Of a stretch of DNA of 64,000 bases, positions 29,341-41,153 are shown piece after piece; the first letter of the stretch is position 1; each line of letters begins with the position of its first letter. The stretch is from contig CM060070.1 in NCBI GenBank assembly GCA_030533445.1, positions 34,774,501-34,838,500 on the forward strand. Reading direction: 5' to 3'. Both the position numbers and the translations under genes were made by a program. This stretch comes from Cyprinodon diabolis. Taxonomy: Eukaryota > Chordata > Actinopteri > Cyprinodontiformes > Cyprinodontidae. The notes below the pieces were generated by a model that was not told where the DNA came from, made no database searches, and saw only the letters and a list, made by a program, of their open reading frames with translations.

Positions 29341-32300
29341 ATGGCGGCGCAGTTGGGCGGCGGTCCCGGTTCGTCTCGGCCCGCAGCGGCTGCGGATCAC
29401 TCGGTGCTTGTGGTCGTTGGGGCGCTGCAGCCCAGCGGGCTGCTGGAGCTGGTACTGCGGCAAATAGAATCAGGTGAGCCGGTCCCGCTTGACAGAAGAA
29501 CCGAACCCTAGGGGGGGAAGTCTGTCGCCCTTTCAAAATAAAAGCATGCGACTTCTGGTGGTCCTGCGCGGATACCCGGATGAATTCGGCTTGCTTTTAT
29601 TAAACAAATCTAAGTTGGGTTAGAAGCAAAGTGAATTAAATACGCGACATGTTTTAAACCACCGAAGGAGGACTTTTGGGGCTCAGACTGAATGCTATTC
29701 ATGTTAGCATGCTGGCTTCCTGTACTATATGTTAGCCTCTCAGGGTGATAAACAGAAAAAGACTGCTTTATTTCCAGCAGTGCTTTACAAGTAGAGAAAT
29801 TAGCTTCGGTGCTAATATGCTACACACATAAACTAACTGCTGACGTGATAAAAAAAAAAGTGCATGTATCACGTGGACTAAACTAATTCAAGTTGAGCAG
29901 AAATAATTAAAGACAAATGACCCTCAGTTTTGAAGACAATTAACAAAAAAGTGTTTTGGTAAAATGGATCTAAACCGGATCAAGCTGAACCACATCAGGG
30001 GAGTAGCTGGACTCTCAGCTGTCCATCAGGTTGTTCTGACTGAACCTGTAGAGCCTAAAACAAGCAGGTATCCAGGATGTTTTGGGTTGTGGTTCTGTAC
30101 AGGTTACCTTTGGATCATTTTACTACTGAACCCTTCATGATCACTGTGATTCCAAGCTTCTCTGCAGAACCTAAGTTCTGTTGCCCCTGAACAGAAAGAG
30201 GAAGTCCTGTTTCTACACACCACCTTCCTGTTTGTGCAGGAAACGACTCATTGGTCAGAGATTGGAAGAAGCAGCGATGGCTCACTCCGTGCAAACGGTT
30301 CTGGTCAGGCTTTAAGGGACGAGTTCTGTTGATGATCTTAAGCTGTTTGGCTTTGCCTACCTTCCCAAGGCGTGTTTCTGTCGCTCCTCACCTGTTCGGG
30401 ATTGTTCTGTTATCTCTAGTGTCAAAGGTTGCTTCTTGTCAGATGAGGAAATCTTCCTCGTGCTGAGATGATGTCATCATCTGAGTCTCTGGTTTCACTG
30501 ATCACTTTAGGGAAGGAGCGAAAGCTGAACCACAGAGTGGGAGGCTGATTGTGCTGCTGATCTTAGATCTGTCTCTGGGTCCAGAAGCTCTCCTGTCCTT
30601 CTGACCAAACCCACAGCTGAGAGGTTGTCACGCCTCACAAGTGAGCCTGAAAAATGAACCCTTTGACACCATGTTTTACTTACAGCTCAAGATGCATTGA
30701 AAATAAAATCCAGGCAAAATCTCAGTGATGATGAGGAGATTATTAGCAGATTCAGATTTACCAGAGAGGATCCAGGAAGAACCATGTTCTGCTGGTACCG
30801 GTTTTAGTTCTCACTCTTTCAGGCTTCCTTGGAAGCGAATCATATTAGAGGGAGCCAGCTGACAGCTCAGGTCATTTACAGCCATCCCCATGCCTGCTCT
30901 ATGGGATGTATAAACTTCATCCATAGAATCCAGCTACACAGTGGCTGAGCAGATACCATAAAAGAAGCAGGTTTCTATAATTGTTATCCCCAGTTGTTAA
31001 ATCCAACATCTGGATTTAACAAGGATCACAGCCATTACCACGGTTGCTTAGACATGTTAGTTCGGTTTTACACATCAGTTTTTTTGTTGTTGGTTTCCGG
31101 CTGCAGCAAATTTGGAGATTTCTACATATCCACACCTTTAAGTGTGAAAGAATCACTTTATTTATGCATGAGGTGCCAGAGGGGAGGAATAGTGTGTTTA
31201 TAATGATGATGATCAGAGGATGTTTCTTTTTCAGGTGTGCGCTGCTGGCAGGTGGATCTGGAGGTTCCGGTTCTGGATCAGCAGCTGAAGCTCTTTGTGT
31301 CGAGACATTCGGCTTTTCTATCTGAAGATGTTCGAGGTGAGAAACGCAACGCATCCATATCACTTCTATGAAAATGTGATGTAAATAAAGATTAAAATAG
31401 AATATTAGGAATGGAGAAAACATGGAGGAAACAGGTTTTGTCCACAGGGCTCATTCCTGAGCTAAACATGCCTTCATGAAGAATAACTGAGTAATTAAAG
31501 ATATTATCCATAATTGACGTTCTAAACATTTCATAACAGTCATGTCTGTCCTGAAGCCTGTGTATGAGCTCCCCAAATGAAAGCAAACCCTTCATCCGTC
31601 TCTGTCTTTCTCCACCTGTTAACTGATGTCTGCCCAAAATGTCTGTTTGAAAAGCATTCCCTTAATGATGTCATGTGGGGGAAACAACTCTTCCCCCTCC
31701 CATCTGAGCCCGCCGTCTAGCAGGCACCATCTCTACTCACCAACAAAAAGCATCCCAACAGACGGCTGCTATGTTGTTTTTTTTAATTCCCTTCATAGGA
31801 GCCTGATATATAACACAAATATCAGGCTTGTTACAAGTGTCTCATAATGTCATGACATGCCAGACTTTAATATAGAAAATATGTAAACTTTAATATTGAA
31901 ATATTCAAAGGAAATGGAGAGAAAGTTTTCATGACAATACAAGGAAACATTTACATCTTATTTGAATAGATATTAGCAGGAAGTAGATAAAGATATAGAC
32001 AGAAATATTCAAAGACGATCTGTGCCTTTTCATCTGGGTCTTCATCCAAAAATAAACAGTGAGCAGAAAATATTTATTCTGGATACAATTTAGGGATTCG
32101 TTTGGTTTAAATTAAAGAAAGCTTTGCAATCACCTCTACCAGTACAGGAGACAGTGTGAGCTGAAAGAAATGGACTTAAAGCTAGACAACAGTGTTGTGG
32201 TCAAGACCACCTAACCCGAGACCAAGACAAAACTGTATCGAGACCGAGACAAGACCAACACTTTTAGGGTCCGAGACCAAGTCAAGACCAAGACCGAGAG

Positions 32301-35300
32301 AAGTCGAGACCGAGTCAAGACCAGCGCCAGTATGTGACAATAAAATGTGAAACATGATCAAAATCACAAAAATTGATCTAAAAGACCCACATTCACATAA
32401 AAACACCTAGATATTTAACACACTAAACATTAACATGTTTATTTAGTACTTCTGTGTAGTAATCACAGAATTTCAAACAATTAATCAAAGTCGATCAAAA
32501 TTGTATTTTCTCTGCCGTTCATGAACAGTACATACATTTATGTTGTTTTTAAATGTGCTATTTCAAAACAATGTGCAAAATTCCTCGGTCTGTAGTTCTA
32601 TCTTTAATAGCTGAACCAGCTGAAGTGGTGATGTAAGGTGACCTTATCGTCCCTGATCAGAACCAGCTGTGTGTGGGTCTGCTATGACGAGACTCGGATG
32701 TTGAGAGAACTTTCCTGAAGGTGACCTTAGAAAGCCTCGGGTCAACTGGTCCATCAGATGGACCTTACTCTAGATCCAGTCCCTGTGTGCCTGCAGAACC
32801 TGCAGAATATCTGAGTTGTCTGTGGTGGGCTAATTCCTCCTCAGAGACGTGTTGATCTGGGTGGTTCTAGTCACACACAATTCTGGTTGTCCTCAGTTAG
32901 TCATAAACACGGTCAGCTGAGACGCTGCTGCAGCGCCTGCAGAAACATCAGGCGGGTTCCCACCACAGTCCTGGTTCCGGGTCAGTCTTGTTTTCCCTTT
33001 TTTTTTACCAGTAGAAATGTTAAAACTGGACCTGACTGCGCTGTTTTCTAACTAGGACCCAGTTCTACTGCACGACCCGGTTCGTCTAAGTGGCCTGAGT
33101 TCATTACGTGTCTCTTATGATCAGAAGTCTGATAAATGAGTTCAGTGTTGAATCTGATGGGCTCAGACCACAGGTCCAAACTCAGACGAGCATAACGGCA
33201 GTTAAACTGTTCTGTCACGGCTATCAGCTGATAGAAAAGGAGCAGAACCATTTCCACATTCTTTCTATCATCTGGCTCAAAGCTGCAGAAACTTAACCTC
33301 CGGGGGTCAGTGAATGCATCATGATGTCGGGCAGAGATGGGCGGAGACTAAGGCAGAAGGCAGAAGGAAGGCAGAAGGAAGAAGTCTGGTTTGATAAATA
33401 GACTGGTTCTGATCAAAATTACCCTCTGGGATTGCGGTTCCAGCGAGTGCTGTTGGTCTGACGCTGGTACCCTTCTCCATCTTGGAGCTCAATTCTGGCA
33501 CTGACTCATGAAATGGTCATGGCGTGGTGAGTTTGAGACTGGCTTCCCTGGGCTCTGTATAAATGTTCTGTTTGGTTCTGCAGGTCAGCGGACTCTGCAG
33601 CACAGTGGAGAGGTTCTGGATACTCGGGTTGTGGTGAATCCGGCCCACAGCTTTGTCTGCTCAGAGGTGAGAACCTGAGACTTCCTCCTTCCTGTGTGTG
33701 TGTGTGGCTATGTTTTTGTTATCTTGTGTGGACCATTTTCAGGAATATGCTACATTTTGGGGACTTCTAGGTATTTGCGGGAACCAACAACTGGTCCTCA
33801 TGAGGAAAGGTTATCTTCTTGGCGTGGGGTTTAGGTTAGGGACTATGGTGTGAATTGAGTTTTGGTAAGGGTCTGGGTTAGGTCATATAAGTGAGTGGGA
33901 AATGAATGGAAGTCAATGGAAAGTCCACACAAGTATAGTGTTACACAACAGGTGTGTGTGTGTGAAGGTTTCTTGGTTTCTCTGTGTTATAATCTGCAGA
34001 AGAAACAGATTCAGACTGATCTGTCACAGCCCATGTGTTTATTGGTTCCCTTAGCAACTTGACCAGCTCCTCCCAAGCATAAAAGTTTAGTTTGTAGATT
34101 TTAGAGTTAATTTGATGATAAATTTTTCTTCTCTCCACTCTTCTTTCATTGTTGGACAGTAAAGGACATCACTATTCTATCTTTTTTTATTTTTTACCAT
34201 CTCGGATCAGGTCCAGCGGCTGGTCTGCAGCCCGTCTCGGCACAAGCTGCTGGTTCTGGCCGGTCAGTGTGTGGAGAACAGCGGAGACCTCGTCCTGCAG
34301 CAGGGCTGCTTCTCCTTCAGGGACTTTGTGCAGATATTTGCAGATGAGAAGGTGAGATAATGTTTTAGGTTCTGATGGTCCAAACCAGCTAAAGGTCCAA
34401 TCCAGATCAGCTTTTATTACACTTGGTTCCTGTCTGTTCAGATTCTGTAACTTTTCTGGTGCCGCAGGTCGGGGAGCTGCTAAGTTCTGCTGACCCAGTT
34501 CAGAAGGCCAGTCTCACCCTCAGCTGTCCCGTTCTTGGGCTGTGGAAGGAATCAGAGCTGCAGAAACAGAACCTGCAGGACTTCATAAGCATCCAGATCA
34601 ACCCGGGCCCCATTCTGCCAGAGATGGAGGGTCTGCAGGAGTTCACAGAGTACCTCTCTGAGTCACTGGAGCCCGACTCGCCCTTCAACCTGCTGGAGCC
34701 ACCCAGCACTGTGGGCTTCCTGAAGCTGTCCAGACCCTGCTGCTACGTCTTCCCAGGCGGGCGAGGAGACTCCGCTTTCTTCGCTGTCAACGGTTTCAAT
34801 GTCCTGGTAAACGGTGGCTCGGATCTGCGGTCCTGCTACTGGAAGCTGGTCCGACACCTGGACAGGATTGACTCGGTGCTCCTGACCCACATCGGCGTTG
34901 ATAACCTGCCAGGCCTGAACAGCCTGCTGCTGAGGAAGGTGGCCGAGCAGAACCAAGAGGCTGCCGGAGCTGACCCCGGAGAGGACAGGATGAAGAACCT
35001 CATTTCTCCAGAGATCGGCGTGGTTTTCTTCAACGCTCCTGACAGACTAAAGACCATCAAGCCGGATCCCAGCCTACTGCAGGGCTGTGAACAGGCATCG
35101 GTTGCTTTGCTAAACTTGCAGAAGCTGTCAATAAGACCTGAACCTTTAAGCAGGCTCAATGGACCCACCATAGAACCATTGATCTTGTTTCAAAAGATGG
35201 GGGTGGGCCGTCTGGAGCTGTACATCCTAAATCCAGTCAGAGGCTGTAAGGACCTGGAAGCTTTGCTGCAGCTTTGGCCAAATGGCAGCACCATTACAAA

Positions 35301-38300
35301 GAGCCCCAGTCTTCCCCTAACGTGCCTGGTTTCCATCAGTGCCTTGTTGGTTTGGCATCCATCCAGCCCCCAGGAGAGGATTATCAGAGTTCTCTTCCCC
35401 GGATGCACTCCTCAGACCAAAATCCTGGACGGTCTTGAAAAACTCTCACATTTGGATTTCCTCAAACAACCGTCTGTGTGTCTGGAGGAGCTGGAAGCAC
35501 CCAAAACCCAGAAACCTCTAAAACGTGAAGAGAGTCGAGAAAGTCTCAAGGTCCCGTCTAAAGACCTTAAACCAAACAGTGCCTTACAGAAAGACAAACC
35601 TGCACGGGTCGAAGTACGAAAACCAGAATTGAAGATGAAGAGTAAAGCAGCAGGCGAATCCGCCCCCAAAAATGTAGAAGAAAAGGCCAAAGTGAAGGAG
35701 GCCGACATGAAACCAAAGCAGGCAAAGACTTCTGAGAAACCTAATCCAAAGAAAGATGCGCCAAAGGAGGACAAGAAGGAAGGGAGGAAGAAGGACGAGA
35801 AGTTGACTGCTCATTCTGTGAAGAAGGAAGATCTCACAGAGAGGAAGAAGGAAGTTGCGAAGAAGGACACAACAAGTTTGAAGGCTAAGAAAGAAGCTAA
35901 AAATGAACCAAAAAAAGACAGTAAGAAGGATGGTAAACCTGAGGAGAAGAAACCAGTAAAATTGCCGGTTAAAGAAGTGAAGAAAACACCTGGAATCCCT
36001 TCAACTGGAGCTACAGACCAGAAGAAAGGTTCAGGGAAAACTGGAAATATAAAGAAGGATGGAATGCTTCCCAAGAAAGACCTGCTAAACAAGGAAACTA
36101 AAGGAAAGGTGGGATCTAAGGAAATCCATAAGGAGGCCAAAACCTCAAAGACTTCAATGCCTGAGGATGTGACCGGGGAGCTAAGCAGGCTTTGTCTGGA
36201 AGATGCCAACGGAAACAGGGGTCCAGATAAGGAGACTACAGGGACGTCTGAGGGAACATCAACCAGTGGGGACCAAATCTCCACAGCAGAGAGTCCAGAG
36301 AAGTTCCGCTCTGTGGAGGCGGACCAACATTTAGTCAAAACTTCTTCACCTCTTGCCAAAACACCCAAAGGTGAGCTCAGCGTTAACTTTGACCTCACCC
36401 CAGCAACATTCCTGGTGACTGAGGGTTCCCCTAGAATCCAGGCTGAGGAGAAAACTCTGGAGCTGGTTTCTCCTGCGGACTCTGCTCCAAACAGCGCCGG
36501 ACACACCCCCTTCCATCAGTCTCCTGAAGACAACACCAGAGGCTTTGGAGAGGACAGCAGCCTTGAGGCAAGAGGCTCCAGTCTGGGCTTTGAGGACTAC
36601 CACCAGGGGGGCTCATGCAGAACTTCAGATAACAGCTCCATGCGTGAAGGACTGGAAAACTCCACATCATCTCAGGATAAATATTCCAGCCTTCTCAGTC
36701 CTGTCATGGACATGATACCAGACTCCTCCCCTACCATGACCTCAATGCCAGCTGAGGTCGGCTCCCCCTTCTCCACTGAGGTTGATTATTCACTTTCAGT
36801 CTCTTCAGAGAGAGTTCCATCTGCCAAAATCTGTACAAACGAGCACATAGTCGACTCAGACTGCAGCAGCGGCCCACTTCCTTCCATCAGGTCTAACCAG
36901 AATGGATGTGGATCCAAGGAGAACATTCATGAGATGTCAGAGCTTACCTTGGATGTTCCTCATGATGTCGACCTTTGCCTGGTGTCCCCCTGTGAGTTCC
37001 AGCATCCGAGAACCGCAGAGAACCATCAACATCAGATGAACCCCGATGCCTCACTAGATCTGTCTGAAAATGATCCTTCCCAAAACCGAGACAGCAGTGA
37101 AACCTCAACCTATAGTCAGGTCACGCCCCCAACATCAGTTAGTGAATCCCTGCCAACTGCCACAGACTCTGACATCCCTCCCAGCACTGAGGAGTGCCCC
37201 TCTATCACGGCAGACCTTGACTCTGATGAAGACTCCAGCACGTTCCTCCCTGGTCAGCCACACGATCATTCCAGTCAGCACTGCATCAGCAGGCATGACC
37301 CGCCACCAGCTCCGGTTAAAGACCTGCCCCCACTGCCATTCCAGAGAGGGGCCTGCATGACAGACCCAGAGGCTGACAAAGGCCTGAAGACCTTCCCTGC
37401 CAAGAAGAAACCGCTGCAGAGAACTGCATCAGGGAGCAGCTCTGTCCAGAGCACCAGGTCCAAAGCTAGTTCCAGCGGGTCCATGAAAACCAGTCTGGAG
37501 ACCAAACCATCAGCACGAAATTCGCTTGGTGGATCCAAGGTTGGACCTGCAAGACCACAATCATCAGGTAGGCCAATTGAAAGCTAGTTCATGGTTTCAG
37601 TTAGGTCCAGATAATTAAAGTCGTTGGGAAATGGTCGTTCCAACCGTTGCATTTCCGAATTCTTCAGAGTGGTGCCCGACTTTACTAACCTGAAAACAGC
37701 CGGATGCATGTCCCGCTTCACCTAGCTCCACTCACATACATCTGGAACACCGTCATAGGAATTGCCTTTACTGAAGGCTGGGCCTTATCAAAACTCCTTG
37801 CATATGATTGGATAAGCCACTTGTCTGTCATCTTTATCGACGTGCTATTTCAACCACTCACACGGAAGCTAACCCGTGACGCTGTGACAGGAGGAGCCAT
37901 TTGGTAGATCAAGCTCTTGCCAAATCCGGTCGGGAGAAGGGCGAAAACATCGTTTCCACCAACAAAAGCCTTCAAAGCCGTTCTCTGATGTTCTTTTAAT
38001 GAAACAATATCAGATAGATTGGACAACACAGAAGAAATAGCAGCATCAATGCTAACGCTTGCTTCCTCGATGCGAGCCGCCATGGTTGTTGGAATCTCAT
38101 GGTCGCTTCTCCACTCCAGGACACACCCGCCCTGCTTCCTGATTGGCCAGACCATAAATTTGGTTGGGGAAATCACTTTCAGTGAGCGGTGTTCAAGATG
38201 TATGTGAGTGGAGCTAGGCGGAGCGAGACATGCATCTGGCTGTTGTCAGGTTACGACTTTACACCAGTGAATAAAGTGAATGTGATTGGTTTATCAAGAG

Positions 38301-40989
38301 GGCGGGATTGTTGTGGCGGAAGGTTCGAAAGCATGTTTGATTGTGGCCGGTTTCTTGGCATCATCGTTTCTAACCAGTTAGCAACTTAGTGCTAGTAGGT
38401 TCCCAACGGGAAATTACATTGGGACCCTTGCCTCGCAATGCTGCCAGTTCTGTTAGCTCTACGCCTGCCCGAAGACACAATGTCCATCCCCGGGAACACT
38501 GGGACAGAACTCGGTGGGAAAGTAATTTCAACCATCTTTATTTCAACCATTGCGTATATTAGCTGCGTCATATGAATCAAGATGGGCCAAAAAAGTTTGA
38601 CCGTTGATATACAGTATGATTGGCCAAATTTAGGTGTACAAGCTGACGTATAATTAACTGGCCTGCATAAGATAACGAAAAAAAAACCCCAACAAGATCT
38701 TAAGACAGGATTTTTTTTTTTATTATTATTAGAAATTTTCTAAATTTTGGGACAATATCCCCTGATAAAGAGTACATTTATATTCATGTTTAAGCCAGAA
38801 TGATTTGACATTTAAATATGATTTCCCTATGACTTTAAATGTTTTCAGATAGATTTTCTGATCCTGTGCCCTTATTCACAAAGAATCCTAAGACTAAAGT
38901 ATGAAGTTGTAAGATCTGGCTCATTAGCACTGGTGGTGATAAGTTGAGCCATGGTGGGGATAATTTAGTCTCAGGATTATTTGGCAATATAGGCCCTTGT
39001 CATTTCACCTCAGTTTAGTTAGATGGGGCCAATTCTCAACACATCATCTCAAGGTACTGTACAGAGATGATTTAATCAAAGCACACATAATTACTTTAAA
39101 GTACTCCTGGTTGAGCCCACCTGATTTTATTTGATGGCTGATAAACAGGCTTTTTTTTCCAAATTGCAATCATCTGAATCAGGTGTACCAAACCAGGGAA
39201 ACATTTAAAACAATCAGGGTTGTATTCCTCAAACATACCTGTTAACAGTTTCAATTTCATCGGCTTTTTAAAACTTAGTCTTAGTCACGATGACAAAAAT
39301 CAATTTTATTCTTAGTCAAAATTTTTATCATTTTTGTTATTTTAGTCATTCTAGTCTGTAAATAATAGAACTTCTCCACACACTGCTTTTTAGCATATAT
39401 ATCACACTTCAGAATAAAACTTCTTCACACACTGCTTCTCTTTTTCTCTATTTTATTTATATAACACTCTGCAGAATAGAACTTCACACGCTGATTCTCT
39501 TTTTAACATATATATCACACTGTACACATTGAGCCTTTTGTCGGCTTGTTTCATCATATCCACAAAGTCTTCATCCTCAATGGTCCTTGCAGGCAGGCCA
39601 GAACAACCAATCCACTTTGCCATTGAGTTCTCCAGGGCTTTCTGCTCTTTGGTGTCAGGGGTGAGGGTGCATCTCTTCCCTTCCTTCCCCAACCTCTGAT
39701 TTGGCTGTGGTGTCACTGTGTCAGGTATCTGGTTGGGAGGAAGAAATTTAAGCAATTAATATCCAGTGTATCAGTAGAACATCGTTCTTCTATGACAGAC
39801 AGACAGACAGACAGATACAGGCACAGGAAGGCACACACACAGCCACATGCATGCGCACCAACACACACCCACAGCCACATGCATGCGTGCCTGCGCACAC
39901 ACATATACATTCACATGCATGCACCCATGCGTGCACACGCACACCCGTTCTTTACCTTATCCATATATCAGCTGTTGGCTCGTCAGATGTCGCTTGAGAT
40001 TCGCTGTGTTATTCCCTGCCATCTTGAAGCTGCAGACTCTTTGGTGGCGTCCTCCCTGCGGTGTTTTCCTTCGCGTTGTAAACGAAATGGCTCCGTACAT
40101 CCAGGCGTTGTTTAACAAACCACACACTGGTATCCGCAATGACTGCGAAATTGAGCTTTGCTACTACTGACTGAGTGCTGTGTAGCGCTGTGGGACAGGC
40201 GCCATGTAGAGACAAACAAGGCAACAGCGCATAATCTTCTATGAAGCTCAAGAAACACTTATATTAACAATTACAAATGAATCATAAACAATTACATTTC
40301 TTAATGTCCATTCGTCCATCAATCGTGAATTTCGTTGACGAAAATAATTTTTATTTTTGTCATAGTTTTATTTTCTGGAAACAATTTTTGTTCGTTATTG
40401 TCTCATCATTGTCACGGGAAAAAGGGGCGTTGACGAAATATTTTCGTCATCGTCATGGTTGATGAAATTAACACTGCCTGTTAACTAAGCTGGTTCCTTG
40501 GAAATAACTAATAACCAGTTAATATGATGTCCAGGTTCCGGGTCGGCTAGTACTCCTGGTTCTGAAAGTCCGGTGGTTTATGTGGACCTAGCCTATCTTC
40601 CATCTGGCGCTGCGTCCTCCACCGTCGACCAGGATTTGTTTAGACGCCTGCGTTCTTCTTATTATATCATCAGTGGAGATGATCCGGTGAAGGAGGAGAT
40701 GATGAGGAGCATCTTGGATGGTCTGCTGGAGGGGAAGAGCAGCTGGCCCAACATTCCGGTGGGTGCCACTACCTTTGACTATCTCACAGCCATGCCCTTC
40801 ATATAACCTGCCTTCTGATTGGTCTGTTTCCAGGTGACCCTCATTCCAACCTTTGATTCAATGGTGATGCACGAGTGGTACCAGGAGACGCACGAACGTC
40901 AGCGAGAGCTCAATCTGACCGTGTTGGGTAGCAACAGTACTGTCGCCATGCAGGATGAGACGTTTCCCGCTTGTAAGGTGGAGTTTTAA
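29341..40989 (+). CDS. map1s: Microtubule-associated protein 1S, 7 exons
   Basis: Exons: 29341-29473, 31235-31336, 33584-33666, 34211-34351, 34468-37567, 40535-40758, 40834-40989. All phases agree, giving 1312 aa (human about 1059). MAP1S binds and stabilises microtubules, and is known to link to mitochondria and autophagy; in this family the product is cut into heavy and light chains. The N-terminal third is a metallo-beta-lactamase-like fold typical of MAP1 proteins, with [20 protein letters not shown] and [15 protein letters not shown] (about 243-296) and [13 protein letters not shown]. Residues about 503-716 are an extreme lysine/glutamate-rich stretch, as in MAP1A/MAP1B microtubule-binding regions. 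[19 protein letters not shown] and [12 protein letters not shown] blocks follow. The last two exons encode the conserved light-chain C-terminus: [11 protein letters not shown] to TFPACKVEF. The longer length comes from the central exon. Confidence 0.96.
32187..32335. repeat. GAGACC/AAGACC-rich interspersed repeat
   Basis: Starts CAGTGTTGTGGTCAAGACCA and then repeats GAGACCAAGAC, GAGACCGAGAC and similar hexamers. This is one end of a common teleost repeat. It lies in MAP1S intron 2. Confidence 0.6.
33692..33965. repeat. MITE-like repeat framed by (GT)n
   Basis: GTGTGTGTGTG at both ends, then TTGTGTGGACCATTTTC on the left and GTCCACACAAGTATAGTGTTA on the right, which mirror each other around GTGTGGAC. 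The inside holds the GGTTTAGGTTAGGG and AAGTGAGTGGG stretches typical of this fish family. It lies in MAP1S intron 3. Confidence 0.55.
37675..38262. mobile_element. DNA element with about 70-bp terminal inverted repeats
   Basis: The left arm (about 37678-37750) and right arm (about 38188-38260) are near-identical inverted copies. They share the AACCTG, AACAGCC, GATGCATGTC, CTAGCTCCACTCACATACAT and GAACAC blocks in mirrored order. They enclose a helicase coding fragment on the minus strand. No transposase is present and the target duplication is not clear. It lies in MAP1S intron 5. Confidence 0.65.
37850..38083 (-). pseudogene. RecQ-like helicase N-terminal fragment
   Basis: An ATG at 38083 opens a short frame reading [15 protein letters not shown], then [16 protein letters not shown] and [20 protein letters not shown]. 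The last block is the Q motif plus Walker A (GFGKS) of RecQ-type superfamily 2 helicases. The frame ends about 17 codons later, so the DEAH box and everything after it are missing. Similar helicase pieces are spread through fish genomes, which suggests carriage by a mobile element. Function here is unlikely. Confidence 0.6.
39246..40476 (-). mobile_element. hAT transposon, deletion derivative with 8-bp TSD
   Basis: The 8-base duplication CCTGTTAA lies at 39238-39245 and 40477-40484. The element starts CAGT and ends ACTG, with imperfect inverted ends both containing AATTTCATC. Minus-strand coding remains: a BED-finger-like [13 protein letters not shown] (about 40000), then further along [20 protein letters not shown] and [16 protein letters not shown] (about 39650-39500), a typical stretch of ZBED/hAT transposases. 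Most of the transposase is deleted and the frame is broken. Length 1231 bp, in MAP1S intron 5. Confidence 0.85.
39796..39950. repeat. (ACAG)n and CA/ATGC-rich microsatellite
   Basis: ACAG repeats followed by ACACACAC and CATGCATGC mixtures, inside the hAT element. Histidine/threonine-rich frames through it are artefacts. Confidence 0.85.
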
Positions 40990-41147
40990 ACTCAGGTTCC
41001 ACCCACCTGCCTTTCAACCTCGCAGCAGAATGGACCTGCTATACTGTAGCGAGCATGCTCAGAAAGAAATGTATACTCCATGTTTTTCTTACCTGTGTGA
41101 CATCATGGTCCTTTCCCAGCTGCTGGAATAGCACCTTCAGTACAAAA

Positions 41148-41153
41148 AATAAA
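41148..41153 (+). terminator. Likely MAP1S polyadenylation signal
   Basis: AATAAA 159 bases after the MAP1S stop codon. A second AATAAA at 43496-43501, followed by TCTGTGTCTTGG, is an alternative if the 3' UTR is long. Confidence 0.45.

Noticed and set aside
35811..36506. 231-codon minus-strand frame inside MAP1S
   Set aside because: It is the shadow of the lysine-rich plus-strand exon (Lys codons read backwards as Phe/Leu/Ser). There is no conserved domain.
39792..40170. His/Thr-rich plus-strand frames near 39.9 kb
   Set aside because: They read a CA/ATGC microsatellite inside the hAT element.
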